Below are positions 1 through 11,816 of a stretch of 64,000 nt of DNA, in pieces. Under the pieces are notes generated by a model that was not told the origin of the DNA, did no database searches, and was given only the letters and a program-made list of their open reading frames with translations. Within the stretch, counting starts at the first letter, position 1. Each line of letters starts with the position of its first letter. A program made the translations under genes and the position numbers. Source of the DNA: Agrypnia vestita (Eukaryota; Arthropoda; Insecta; Trichoptera; Phryganeidae); assembly GCA_016648135.1 (NCBI GenBank), contig JADDOH010011134.1:1-64000 (forward strand), in the 5' to 3' direction.

Positions 1-146
1 AACAATCGTAGAACGTGTATGAGAAGATGTATGAATGTGGCCGAAGCAAAAGTGGTGTGCCAGGATAGAAGAGTGTGGCGTTCAATCCTCTCTGCCTACC
101 TCTGCAGGGAAACGGCGTGATGGTTAGTTAGTTAGTTAGTTAGTTA
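1..146 (+). mobile_element. 3' end of a non-LTR retrotransposon, ending in a TTAG repeat
   Basis: One frame reads through positions 14-120 and ends at a TGA, with the residue pattern VWRSILSAYLCRETA before the stop. A Trp-Arg-Ser/Pro-Ile motif close to the stop is typical of the last residues of insect LINE ORF2 proteins. The stop is followed by TTAG repeated several times (about 123-146), a usual kind of LINE 3' terminus. A related segment in the same orientation, with WRPIISAYPCGEAAS in place of the first version, occurs at about 16448-16505. The clade cannot be assigned from this fragment. Confidence 0.5.
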
Positions 147-2034
147 CAAAGCTAAAAAGTAAATAATAACTAAATATAACGCCTTGGGAATATATAATAA
201 AGGACATTAAATAAACTATAATTTCGTCTCATTAATATTCTGAAGAATCATTTTACCATTATGTGGGTGTATATTGTCAAGGAAAATGTAACTTCCATTC
301 TCTTGATAATTTTTTTTCTTTAATGTGTTCCATTGCTGAATATAAACTTTTTCATGGATTGTTTCAAAAAACTTCCCCGATTATTTTTGAATTTTGGTTA
401 AAAAAAGCTTTTTTTCATTATTATTAATTTTGTAGTTTTGTTCTGCGCGCTCTTGTCGTGGTTGCATTGCGCGCTTTAGCCTTGGGCACAATTGTCTTGC
501 GCGCAATTATCGGGATGCCCCTTTCCATGCACGTCGCATCAATGAAAAGCTTCACCCGCAATGTGGCCACAGATATAATTTATTACTGACCGTTCCATAA
601 ATACTTCAAGTGTGTTTATCTGACGTTTTCAATCGGACCACGTAACAGTGTCGGTTAACCTAAAGATCTTGTAATGTAAAAAATTCAATAAGCGGCCGAT
701 TTATTTGTGGATGGGGTAGTTTGAACCTAGCTGGCGGAGTCGGTTCGTCGCTAATCCGATATAATCAGACTCTCCGAAGTGGTTTAATGGTTAAACTCAC
801 TTAAATCTGTTTTGAAAACAAAATTACGAAGATAATGCAGAGATAACCCCGCACTGTTGCCATTCGTGATCGTTTCGCTCTCTTTATTTTTCCATTTATT
901 CATTTCCAAAGGCAGGGAGCCCAGACGCGGCGGCGCGCCTTGCTCTAAATAATCTTATGAAATTTAAATATATGCACACTTAACATGAAACACGTTGCAT
1001 TGTTTGATTGCCTGCGTCTTCAGTGATTCCACTGTTGGTAACATTCGATTCGGATGACGTGTTCCATCGGAATTTTCCATTGAGATAGCAATTAAAATAA
1101 TACACAATTGCAAGCACATCTTGATCGTAGGTTATTTTACTGCGCTTTGTTTATTATATTGCCTGTATAAAGTGGGTATCATGAGGTAAAGATCGCTAAA
1201 GTTCACTTTGTTCAATACGGTCTCCATACAAAATGAGAGAGAGTTTAGGTAAACATCGATGAACATCGGTTAGTTCAATACTGTAAATTACTATTTTGAA
1301 ACCCGGCGTTTCAGACCACCAGGCTAAAGACGGTAATACGAAATGGGTCTATATTATCGTATTTGTATTATTAAAAATTTGTGCAACTTGGGATCCAGCA
1401 TGTAGATCGTGGCCAGCCTTAGAATGCGGCTGAGATTTCGGCCACGCGCATCTACCCGAAGACTATTCGTCAAACTTCGGGTGGCAATTGAAGCTAACTC
1501 ACCATATATATTATATTAAATCACACCCTTTCTCCGAAAGCGTTTGTACGCAAATTAAGGACTACCTAAATCAAACGATTTAGGGTAGGAGATAAACGAC
1601 GAACGAATTAGATAAGGGCATAAAACTTCTGTAATGAAATTATCAGCTTCGACAGCTCATCATTATGATTTGTTATTGCTCCCAGGTATTGACTTAATTC
1701 AGTCTTTTCGTGACGCAAATTGACATGACATTTTTCGCCGGGACAGCAGAGATATCCCTTTTACTCGTGTACCTATACGGCGGGATTTAATACACGGTCG
1801 GGCATACGAGAAAATGTTGTGGCGGGTATTCATTACAAAATGCGAAATGATAATGCATAAAATAAAATGATGCGTCTGGAAGCCGCGGAACCGGTCGAGC
1901 GGGATGCCGGAGTCGCCCCGTGGGTTTTGGCCCAGTTTTCGATTTCTATAAGCGCCATTAGCTCGCCCGCGATAAATAATTACCAGACCTCAAACAATAA
2001 CGACGCCGAGAGACTTTCCGTGAAACTTTATTAA
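147..2034. other. Intergenic DNA, no gene recognised
   Basis: No open frame here has protein-like composition. GC-richer unique-looking patches lie at about 430-540, 895-950, 1380-1480 and 1870-1960 against an AT-rich background. They might be regulatory or worn repeats, but nothing in them allows a call. Confidence 0.4.
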
Positions 2035-2150
2035 GAAGTAACAAGATCATTGAACGAAAACATATATCAAGATATATTACAGAGACGAAGCATTTTTCAT
2101 ATGGGAAAGTAGGTATGGAAGTCTTTTTTTTACCCCAATCAAAATATAAA
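2035..2150 (-). repeat. Inverted copy of an interspersed repeat family
   Basis: The reverse complement of this stretch matches about 2915-2990, including the strings TACTTTCCCATATAAA-like and AGCTTCGTCTCTATGAGA-like. Further copies on the plus strand are at about 8990-9170 and 38080-38290, and a partial one at 39880-40075. Here it lies inverted on the other side of the foldback element at 2264-2791. No coding capacity is visible and the family is not identified. Confidence 0.5.
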
Positions 2151-2263
2151 TATCTCATACCAACGGTGACATATGTACTTGCTTATGGGGATGACAATTT
2201 TCAACTAGAGGTGGCAATAGTAAAATACAACTCACATATGAAATAAGATGTGAAAATTTAACA

Positions 2264-2791
2264 TATACAGGATTATTTGTAAAACATTAATAACCTCGCA
2301 GGACTATATTCCTGCCTTGATTATGAGTCGAAAATGTTCAAGCTATTATGACCTAATATCAATAGTTAAAGAGATATGCTACATCAAAGTTTGCAGTTTA
2401 TTTCAATATTTCTGACTATTTTTTTGTAAAACGTTGGACTATCATTACAGTAACTTATATCAAATATAAAAATTCATTCCCTTTAGTACAAGACAAATAA
2501 AAAAATAAAAACCTTCGAATTCCAATTGGAATTCTTTCGGGGTTTTTATCATTTTATTTAACTTGTAGTGAAACAAATGAATTTTTCGTAATTGATACGA
2601 GTTACTGTAATGATAGTCCAACGTTTAGCAAAAAATAAGTCAGAAATATTGAAAAAAAATGCAAACTTTGATGTCGCATATCTCCTTAACTATTGATATT
2701 AGGTCATAATAGCTTGAACATTTTCGACTCATAATCAAAGCAGGAATATAGCCCTGCGAGGTTATTAATGTTTTACAAATAACCCTGTATA
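2264..2791. mobile_element. Foldback MITE with long inverted arms, TA-flanked
   Basis: The element is a near-palindrome. The left half beginning TATACAGG is matched in reverse by the right half ending CCTGTATA, with arms of about 240 bp around an AT-rich centre near 2515-2545. Reading the outer TA as target site gives TA|TACAGG...CCTGTA|TA, as expected for a Tc1/mariner-type non-autonomous element. Relatives are at 4913-5445 (complete), 12181-12340 (half) and about 54420-54530 (central part). No ORF is present. Confidence 0.75.
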
Positions 2792-2819
2792 CAACTTCCA
2801 TAAAATCGATAAATATGGT

Positions 2820-3062
2820 AGTCTATCATGGGTGGAATTGGTGAATGTTATATTGTATAACGTGATCACTTGAGCCAGCCGTACGATAGGTCATTAACTC
2901 TATAAACACCCAAAAAGACTCCCATACCTACTTTCCCATATAAAAATATAGCTTCGTCTCTATGAGAGGTCTATATCTTGGTCAATGATGTCCCCCTGAT
3001 GGGGATAAAATCCCCAGTATTGTGTTCTTGAAAAATTTACACATACTCAAAATATTCTAAAA
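2820..3062 (+). repeat. Interspersed repeat family, plus-strand copy
   Basis: Shared with 8990-9170 and 38080-38290: a run containing GGAATTGGTGAA, then TCACTT(A/G)AGCCA, then CCCATATAAA and TAGCTT(T/C)GTCTCT(A/G)TGA. The later part (TTGTTCTTGAAAA-like) is also found at about 40010-40030. It is non-coding and its class is unknown. Confidence 0.5.
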
Positions 3063-3189
3063 TATATAATTTATTTTATTTATTTATTGACGGTAAACCA
3101 ACAGGTAGAAATAAAAATCTGGTTACACTTTTTTGACAGTTTTTCTTATGTTACTAGCAGAAAGCAATCGACAGATCGAATATTTTTTA

Positions 3190-3290
3190 ATATAGGTAGA
3201 TAAATTTTATTTTAAGCATACATGGAGTGAGGCTCGAACCCTCGACCCATGTCTTAACCACTAGACATACAAGCGTAAGTTGACGTTACG
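3190..3290 (-). repeat. tRNA-derived SINE fragment
   Basis: On the minus strand this reads as a tRNA-like promoter region: a box A-like TAGTGGTTAAGACA, followed about 14 bases later by a box B-like GGTTCGAGCC. The downstream part lacks a closing acceptor stem and becomes AT-rich. I therefore read it as the head of a tRNA-derived SINE, not a working tRNA gene. A related head lies at 45941-46015, same strand. Confidence 0.5.
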
Positions 3291-3299
3291 GAGGTTTTT

Positions 3300-4912
3300 C
3301 AAAATGTTGATCTCAATTTCATACCGCTATGTTTCCTTAATTATGTGTTGAATGTGAATGATCTACTTAGCAATTTCCAATTGGAGGTTCAAAGTTAAAA
3401 GGATATTTATTAAATTTTAATATTGAAACCCCATTTATCGTTGGCATCACCAATTGAGCAAACTGTTTTACCAAAGCGAAACATTTCTCCATGGATAAAC
3501 TCAAACATTACCTCAAAAACTTGTTATTGGGTATTGGCAGAAAAGAAAATGAACAGAAACTCATGGAAATGCTAAAGTACATGAACTTATTTAATTTTAT
3601 TCTTAACTTTTATTTTTTCGCATAATTTTCTTATATGCCATTTTCTCTTTGTGTTTCAAACAATGGTAAACGAAGATGTTTTATTTTATAAATAATTTTG
3701 TAAATTATTTAATATTTTTATTTTGTAAATTGCATGTTGCTAAATTATTTGATTACAATTGTTATTGTTTAGATTTCACTGTTATTCATTTCTCTTGTGC
3801 CGTGTTTTATTTTAAAGTCACGTTTGAATGCTATTTCAATAGGACATTGAAGGTTTCGTCAATTATAAAGGTCGGATTTAACAGCGATGAAAGTGATCTT
3901 GCCGCCATAATGATGGAAATATTGACAGAAACATTACACAGACGTGGAAAATTTGCGTCCACAGTATATTTTTGCGAGTTTGAATAACAACCATATCCTT
4001 AATAATATATTATACTGTTTTTTTTAATTCTAAAATAAATCACATGTACTTCTTTATTTATTTAAGTAATACACAGCCGTAACGCCTTTAAAAGTATACA
4101 ATTAAAATAAACAAAAAATCACAGAATAAAGAAGTTAAAATAAAGAATACCTCGGTTAACATAATAAATGGTAACAGATTACATAATAAAATAAAACAGT
4201 GCCAAAGTATGTCTATGTAAAATGTCTGTAAAATGTCTTCTAGTCTTAAGTTAGTATATTACTGAAGATGATGCAGTAAGCATCGAAAACGTTTTAATTA
4301 ATTTATTTAATTAAACTGTCATTGTGTGAAGTAAACAACGTTGTGTTCTATTCATAGTTATTAGTGCCAAAGTATACAGTATATAAAACATACGATAAGT
4401 ACTCGACAAGTTTTGAAAAAAATCATGTTTTTTACTACAAGAAAAATAAGACAGTAGGTGCAGAGCATCGAGAAACTAAATGTACGAATAAGAGTAATTG
4501 AAGCACAAATAAGCCCTCCGAAAAATTAAAAATCAAGTTAAAATCAAAACAAGTGACGCTGACAAATAAAAATCAAAATCAAAGGTACGGAGTATCCGTG
4601 TGTATAAAACATAAACTCAGAAAAAATACACAACAAATCACCTAAACTGCTATGTAAATAAAATCTAACCCCCTCCCCCCTTCATGATGATTATAACACA
4701 ACAAATATATATATCAAATGCATGTGTGTTTAAAGGAGATAGGAAAAGAAGCGATGTATATACGAGAATAGACAACAATAGTGGATATTATAGAATACGC
4801 CAAGAAAATAAATAATAGAGTGAAAAAGCAGTAATAAATAAAGGTCAATCATTAGACAATCGGTCATATTTTGAAATAAGCAATATTGCTATTTCGGTAT
4901 CTTGAGAGTTAT
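3300..4912. other. Intergenic AT-rich DNA, nothing recognised
   Basis: A 103-codon frame at 3676-3987 is rich in Phe, Tyr and Asn, as AT-rich non-coding DNA usually is, and has no recognisable domain. No RNA gene or structured repeat was seen. Confidence 0.4.
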
Positions 4913-5445
4913 TATACAGGGCGTATCAAAGCTAGCAGCAGAAACTTGGCCGGTAGATTCCTGACTATGTTATGAGTCTAAAATGTTCAAGCAACCATGA
5001 CCTGATATCAATAGTTATGGAGATATGCTATATCAAAGTTTGCATTTTTGTTCAATATTTCTGACTTATTTTTTGCAAAAAGTTGAACTATCATTACAGT
5101 AACTTATATCGATTGTGAAAATTTCATTTGCTTCAATACAACTTAAATAAAATGATAAAAACCTTGTAAAAAATAACTTATTAAAATTTTTGCTAGGTTT
5201 TATCATTTTATTTGACTTGTATTAAAGCGAATGAATTCATCATAATCGACATAAGTTACTATAATGATTGTTCAACTTTTTGCAAAAAATAAGTAAAAAA
5301 TATTGAAAAAAAATGCAAACTTTGATATTGCATATCTCCATAACTATTTATATTAGGCCATGGTTGCTTGAACATTTTAGACTCATAACATAGTCAGGAA
5401 TCTGCCTGCCAAGTTTCTGCTGCTAGCTCTGGTACACCTTGTATA
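4913..5445. mobile_element. Foldback MITE, second copy of the TATACAGG family
   Basis: The same architecture as 2264-2791: arms of more than 200 bp, outer ends TATACAGG and CTTGTATA, and internal sequence recognisably related (a segment about ATGTTCAAGC, then TATCAATAGTTATGGAGATA). The outer 40 bp differ from the first copy but match each other across the element, including the shared AGCTAGCAGCAGAAACTTGG string. So the arms of each copy co-evolve. Confidence 0.75.
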
Positions 5446-6939
5446 ACATTATAATGCCGCCAATTTTGTCGTTTTCAGTTTGACAGGTTTGAAATAACTG
5501 AATTCAATCCGTGAGAAAGTTCTAAAACGTAAACAAACGTTATTATTCACAAATAGTGGTACCGGAGCTAACGAAGGAATCCAAGGGGGTTAGAATGGAC
5601 CAGACCTCGTAGAAAGTACGCCAACGCAGTGGCTCTGCCTGTTGGTAATTACAGATTATCCGTGTTGTCATCTTCAATATCTATACACAGTTCGGTGATC
5701 ACTGAAATTGAGACGAAGATAAAGAAAAAGATTTATATTCCATTCGATGCTTTAATATAAATATCATAATCGTTTTTTACCTTCTTTTAATATATCAAGA
5801 TACCAGATGTGATATATAAGTCCAACACCATGGAAATGTTATTTATGAAGAAACGTGACGTATGGATAACTTCTGGCATGATCGTCCCGATCAATGTCTA
5901 GCCGTTTGTCTGCGAATGTTATTCATTGTCATTTAATTGGATATTCATCAATCAATTGACCCCACTCACCAGCCATATTATTTTCGCCGTGATCTACTTC
6001 TTCGCTGCTTATAAATACCTCTGCACATTTATTTTAAATAGAATTGCGAAGCTTTCCGATTCTTTACTTTACCGTTTCCCAGGGGTAATTTTTAGGACCA
6101 TTTATCAGACAATTTCTTGAATTATCGGTCTTTTGGGTGTCTGTAAATCTGTCGACGGAGGCATTTCGAGAGTAATAATTATTTATTCCACTTTCATTTT
6201 GCGAATCATCTAACGATTCCTAACTCTAATGTAAGGGTTCGAAATATTTTATGCGCAATATAACAGACGCATTTGTTTATGACAAACGGCGACATTTTTT
6301 AGCCAAATAATATATAACAACAAAATAAACCAATGTTTCATCTAGTCTTTATCAGATAATTTCTATCCGTTGCTGGATAAGGGCCTGTCCAAGATATCTC
6401 TGGCTTTCTCTGCCACATTCTTTCAGATGAATAAGCGTTTATATACTGAAGTTGTACTGCACATTATTTTTTTAGTTAATTTATTTAATTACATTGTACG
6501 TAACGGTGTTAATTACATATATATCACGTATTTGAATTACAGAATGAGAGTTTTTCGAAGAATATTTTTTCTTCTGAATGAAGGTTTAAACTTTGTGGTA
6601 ACATTATTATTAACAAAGTAATTTGTTTTTTATTTTAAGAATAAGAATATTAACGTTTACCTACCTATAATAGAGAATTTAATTTTCGTATTTAAAATGG
6701 GGGGTATTGTCATATGTCATTGATAATGTAATCATTAGTAGCATTATAATAGAATAGTGAAAAAGGACATAATGTAAGGCAAATAGAATGTAACTAGAAA
6801 CATTAGATTAAGTTATAAAAATTAATAAAAGTATGTATTGATTGTTTTTGTTAAGAATTTTTTCATAGCGTTGTTGTGATTGATTTTTGTAGTAGATTTT
6901 TCAATTTAGTTTTGAAACTTCCATAATTTTTTTCTGTCT
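5446..6939. other. Intergenic DNA, no gene recognised
   Basis: Contains only short, low-complexity-biased open frames (for example 6370-6621) without domain signal. A more GC-balanced patch at about 5560-5660 may be a worn repeat. Nothing else is supported. Confidence 0.35.
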
Positions 6940-7280
6940 TCATTTCATTAGGAACAGCATTAAAAATGATAGTCCTTGATAGGTGAAATGATGTTGGGCT
7001 GTGCTATTATAACAAACAAAATTTAGGTAACAAAATATTTCCAACTGATCTCGATCTATTACTAAAACATTCAAATGTATTATTATTTGAAGTATCGCAA
7101 ATTTTTGACAAATTTGATTAATATTTAGGACGTTAAAAATGATGAAATGTTCCTTTGTTGGAAATATTGAAGGTTTCCTCAAAATCACTTTGATAATTAA
7201 TCTATTTCCACTGGCAGTACCTATATTAGACTTAAAGGTCCCACCCCAGCCAACTACACCATACTGTTAAATGGACTGGG
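6940..7280 (-). mobile_element. LINE ORF2 C-terminal fragment, degenerate
   Basis: On the minus strand the segment reads QYGVVGWGGTFKS, followed by IIKVILRKPSIFPT and FNVLNINQI. The order YG-x-x-x-WGG, then a basic helix (normally R-x-I), then L-x-x-L/F-N-x-L-x-I-x-x-I/L, is the conserved region after the reverse transcriptase domain in Jockey/CR1-type insect LINEs. It is about 110 residues long, with no RT core or 5' part. It is a dead fragment. Confidence 0.6.
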
Positions 7281-7393
7281 TAAACGCTCCAACATATTTA
7301 TCGATAATCTTATTTTATTTGTTTATGCTCACGATTAAATCCATTAGAAATCAGATATATCATCAACCCGTACATAAGTTCAAGTATATTTAT

Positions 7394-7475
7394 GTACTGT
7401 GGACCGACAAAACTGTCTTCAAACCGAATTTATGGTACTGTGGACCGACAAAACTGTCTTCAAACCGAATTTATG
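7394..7475. repeat. Perfect 41-bp tandem duplication
   Basis: Two identical 41-bp units, 7394-7434 and 7435-7475, each beginning GTACTGTGGACCGACAAAAC. No mismatch was seen between the copies, so the duplication is recent or conserved. No flanking repeat of the same unit occurs. Confidence 0.9.
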
Positions 7476-7483
7476 ACATTTAA

Positions 7484-8989
7484 GATTATTATTCATTAAC
7501 ACCATGAATATACTCAAAAGGAAATATCAGTTTTTTATCATTCTTCGACACACGTAACTTTAGTAATTTGAAGGCTTTTCAACGCCTCGTATCTCTTGGA
7601 GTCCATGGATTACTCAGTGATTCATCTTGTATATTACCCAACGCTCTGCACAACAGTGTGGGAGAGCTATGAATATGGATTTTGCGATGGCAATATTGTT
7701 GCAACACTTATTTACACAGACATAATTTTGTCGTATAATATAAAGAATCATAAAATGTTCCTTTTAACTTGTAATTAGAGAAAAAATATGATATAGCTCT
7801 CAAGCTTTCAGTTAAAAACGTGTATTTTGTTCGGTTTTATAGTATGATATGTTCCATTATAATAAGCAGAACGACAACCCTGATTAAAATTCAGGGAAAG
7901 ATCACAATCTTTTCCAAAGAAAAGTTTGGTAAGAAACCCCGAGAGATATTCTCATATCTTACGAGGGGAAATCTACTAAACACGGACAGTCTCGCTCAGA
8001 CAATCGCTTCACACTGTTAATTATTTATTTTTTTAATTTTAACGATTTTTGATTGTAGTCGTACTTTAAAATAGGTGGCGAAATTCAAAATTTAAGTCCC
8101 GAATTTATAAAGTTGTTAAATATATCTACACAAACCCTGAAACGCTCAGTGATAAAATTGAAGGAAAGTGAAGAATAAGTAAAAACGAAGAATACGAATA
8201 ATTACCTAACAGGTTATTGAAAACAAAGATGGGATGCAGCCAAGTACAGGGACTGATGTAGGTGTATTCTTGAAGAGATCAAAATCTACAGCAGATTGTA
8301 GAGCCAGAGATGATGATAATGATTATATTGATATCGATATTACGTGTTCATTTTCCACCTAGTTCACACCGCAAGCATCCGTGGATGAGTCAGTCAATGT
8401 AAAACTTGGGTTGAAATTGATTTTCTAAATGTGTTACACTAATACAATGCGAACACATATATCAAACGGCCATACATAAGTATAAATACGTATCCCGCCG
8501 CATAAGCCATGGATATCAAGAGCATACCTAGGTACATTAATTAAGTATACTATTGTTAAGTTAGGTGTTTTCAGAATTTTTGACACGCCGGGCCAAAAGG
8601 TAAGCTATAGCTGTTCTAGTAGATTCTCTAGATTGAAAAATAATTTTTCTAAAAACGGATTCTACGGATTAGGGTTGGCATAAAACAAATGTAATACATC
8701 GACGAACACAATTTTTTTGTGAAATTTGTTGCATTCAACAAATCCGTACGGCAGTTTAACAGTTGGGAATTCAATCCCAAAATCCCAGAGCAGTTTACAT
8801 TTACAGTATTGTGAATCTCAGGATTAGTACGTATAATCCAGAAACTTTCGTCATTTATATTTTAAATTAATTCCGGTTTTAATCTAATCTATTTATACTT
8901 GTATGTCATGGGAAGGACCATTGATGTCTCCAGCATAGTCCCTTAAAATATTTGAAATAATACAGATGTATAACATATTTAGAACTTTG
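7484..8989. other. Intergenic AT-rich DNA, nothing recognised
   Basis: Only short frames without domain signal. No hairpin or repeat with clear ends was noticed. Confidence 0.35.
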
Positions 8990-9170
8990 ATAATGTATAA
9001 ATGTTCTTACGATGGAATTGGTGAAAGTTGTTTTGTATTAAGTTGTCACTTAAGCCACCCCATGCAGTTCATAAGCCCTGGGCCACCCTACAATGACCTG
9101 CGTACACCTTTCCCATATAAATAGCTTTGTCTCTGTGATACTTCTATAATTTATCTTAATTAATAAAGTA
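8990..9170 (+). repeat. Interspersed repeat family, plus-strand copy
   Basis: Starts ATGTTCTTACGATGGAATTG and ends around the CTTCTATAATTTATC string. It is almost collinear with 38090-38260, and the two share far more than either does with 2820-3062. Non-coding. Confidence 0.6.
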
Positions 9171-10100
9171 GTGTTTCTCATCCCGGAAGTGGTCGTGGAA
9201 TTCCGGGATCTTTAAAATTGAAATCTGAAATCCCGAAAATTTGGTAAAATTTCGAAAACCTCAAGTTTGTCGTTAAAACAAATATGCCAAGAAAGCCATT
9301 CAGCAATGAATGTTACCTGTCCTGTCCTGAGTGAGTCCAGACGCCATGATCAAGTCATGAAAAATAGAGAGTATACAAAGTATACGAATTAGTGGTTATG
9401 TATCCATACCGAATTTGAAGGCGTAGGAAACCTAGTGGCAAAACTGAAATGACAGTGGGCGAAATATTTGATGAGACCAATAGACAAAGGATGGGCGAAA
9501 AAGTGACTGACCTTGGACCGGAAGACAATGCAATTAGTCTAAAAGCCCTCTGAATCAATAATACATCGGCAGAAGCAGGCGACTACAGAACCTTGGAAGG
9601 AATGCTGATTGCTGAAGAGTATAATGAAGACGACGGAAATTCTGGGCTTCAATGAAAGGCCATCTAGTGTCTAAAGGTTGTCTAATAATAGCTTTAACTG
9701 GCCACATACGTTCAGTCCACAGAAGAGAATAGTCAGAATATTCATCTTTACTAATATATATATAAAGAGGTAAAATTCGTAAGATTGGATGTATGAAGTA
9801 ATCTTCGAAATTACTCATTCGATTCCAAAAATTCTTTCACCAATATTTAGAAGGGACTTTCAGGGTGGATATAGGTTATATATTATATTATCCCGTTAAA
9901 GTAAAGGGGCTTTTCGTGGTGACCTATTTTACAACTAAAGTCGACGAAAAAATGGTCGAGCGATGCGTTTTTTACGAACGCTGCCTCAAGGGTGAGAGAT
10001 ACTTAAATACTTATAAAAAAGTTCACGACGACATAATATATCTATATGTTAAAGTTAATACACAAATTGATAAAATATGACTAAAAGTTACTAAAAATAT
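9171..10100. other. Intergenic DNA with a faint LINE tail at ~9400-9545
   Basis: On the plus strand about 9425-9530 reads VAKLK-stop-QWAKYLMRPIDKGWAKK. This resembles the KLKWQWAGHIARR...RW motif near the C-terminus of insect LINE polyproteins, but with stops and substitutions. The remainder to 10100 shows only AT-rich sequence with no gene. Confidence 0.3.
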
Positions 10101-10134
10101 ACACGCGCGAAGCCGCGCGGGCACGACTGGTGCA
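10101..10134 (+). repeat. Hairpin-bearing repeat tail
   Basis: Contains CGCGCGAAGCCGCGCG, a short CG stem-loop, followed by GGCACGACTGG. The same motif is at 12916-12945 (GCGAAGCCGCGCGGGCAC). A GC hairpin close to the 3' end is a feature of Helitrons and of some LINE tails common in Lepidoptera; which applies here is not clear. Confidence 0.4.
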
Positions 10135-10137
10135 TTA

Positions 10138-10902
10138 AGCCATGTATTCACTAGGGGACAAATTGTCCCTCAACAGCATGCGCGGCATAGAGTCTACGTG
10201 ACGTTGCAACGTCGTGCACTGTTCCGCGACCTCGCGCACAACATAGCGCGGCATTTCTACGTGCCGTGGCAACGTTGCCATGCGCACGGTACCCGAGCGT
10301 ACTCATTGTACCTTCCTCGGAGCGTCAGTACCACGTGGTATGTTTACAAGTGAATACGCATGCGCTGTATCTGTCAAGATGACAATGCGGGGAAACGAAA
10401 TCGTTCTCGAACTCATCGAGCTGTATCGATCGAAGATCGCATAGAATGTCCGTCCTTCTTTCTCTTTGTAGTTAATAATTTCGCATTCTCCTCTTTTTTC
10501 TCCTCTTACTTTTCGTCGATAAACTCATTAACATAAACAGATACGCGGCTATCATCATAACCTCATAGGGCGATATATTTCCGTGACGTCTGGAAAACAA
10601 TAATTATTTGCAAAAAGGACCTTGTTTTTAATAATATTCAATTTACTACAGTAAAACCTCGTTAATTTGAAATTGCGACCCAAAAAAACATTTCGAATTG
10701 CGCGGAACCCCGTTTTCGCCAAATGTGATACCGCAGCTGTCATCCATAACCTCATCGGATGACATTTCCGCGACAAGATATGCGAATCCCGGTGTGTACA
10801 CGTCAATTGACCGCGTCATTGTCCCCGAAACATGAGCGTAGATGTTGATGCGACATGTCGAGCGGAATGTTTCGCGATTTGTCCCCTAGTGAATACATGG
10901 CT
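10138..10902. mobile_element. PIF/Harbinger-like MITE, copy 1 (TTA target duplication)
   Basis: Terminal inverted repeats of about 26 bp, starting AGCCATGTATTCACTAGGGG, bound a 765-bp element. It is flanked directly by TTA at 10135-10137 and 10903-10905, a three-base TWA duplication as made by PIF/Harbinger transposases. The interior is GC-richer than the surroundings and is shared, in opposite orientation, with the copy at 33954-34548. It encodes no transposase. Confidence 0.75.
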
Positions 10903-10905
10903 TTA

Positions 10906-11608
10906 TACATACACAGCTCTTTCCTACTTTCCGCATCATTGAATCTCCTCTCTTCATAAAACATCACAATAACATTATCTCAATTTGATATGTAATGACT
11001 CTGATAACACACGAGATATTTAATCTTTTTTGGATCATATTATTTTTGAAATACACAATAAATTATCATAACTCTGTACCTTTGTATGTGTCCGGGATTG
11101 GGCAACTCGTATATCTTGAAAATTTTCTTGATATAAATTTTCATCAACTTTCTTACAAATTAAGCTTTGACAAACTTTTGCGTATGATCATAGATAGGTA
11201 GGTACCCACTTTAAAATATTACGTAAGTATGCAAAAATTCACGAGTTTTGATAAAGTTAAGTTGAGTAGGTACATACCTTTATGTATACGAATATCTACG
11301 TATATTGGAACCCGATAAACTTTCAATAAATATTCGCAATAACGATCGCCTGAAGAAATATTGCTTTACAATTCGTATTTAATTTGCTTTACATGATATT
11401 TTATAAATTCTTCGATGGATTTGTATATTTTTCCATCGGTCGTGCTTTAGCCGTGCGTGCGGTAAATGTGTGTGACAGAGAAGGCATTTTCTTAAACTTT
11501 TAGGTATGACGTGGCATAAATTATTCGCCATATTGCTCTCGCCTCTCGGATACTAAACGGTATACCTCCGTACATACCATTATACTATGCGTACAAAGTA
11601 CAACAGAC
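10906..11608. other. Intergenic DNA, nothing recognised
   Basis: AT-rich with a few GTAGGTAC-type strings near 11205 and 11265. No supported gene or repeat. Confidence 0.35.
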
Positions 11609-11816
11609 TAGTGACGGTATTTTAACCGGTGACACGCTAACCGTTATTTGAGCTTTGTATCTGATTGCGTCGATGATTGGCAACTGATTTTTTGCGATTC
11701 GACAGGCAACCATCGGTACTAGACAACAATTACATATATCATCGATACGATCACATACAAATCCCAAATAACTGTACCGAAAATAACCGGTTAAAACAAC
11801 GGTTTAACCATCACTA
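11609..11816. mobile_element. Short hAT-like MITE candidate
   Basis: Ends are TAGTGACGGT and, reversed, TAGTGATGGT, followed inside both arms by TTTTAACCGGT-type sequence. The middle contains GGTACTAGACAACAATTA, also found in a truncated relative at about 19244-19345. I could not see a clean 8-bp target duplication, so the superfamily is tentative. Confidence 0.45.

Noticed and set aside
3190..3290. Functional tRNA gene on the minus strand
   Set aside because: Box A and B are present but there is no matching acceptor stem or clean anticodon arm; SINE head preferred.
3676..3987. 103-codon plus-strand frame as a gene
   Set aside because: Phe/Tyr/Asn-rich composition of AT-rich random sequence; no family resemblance.
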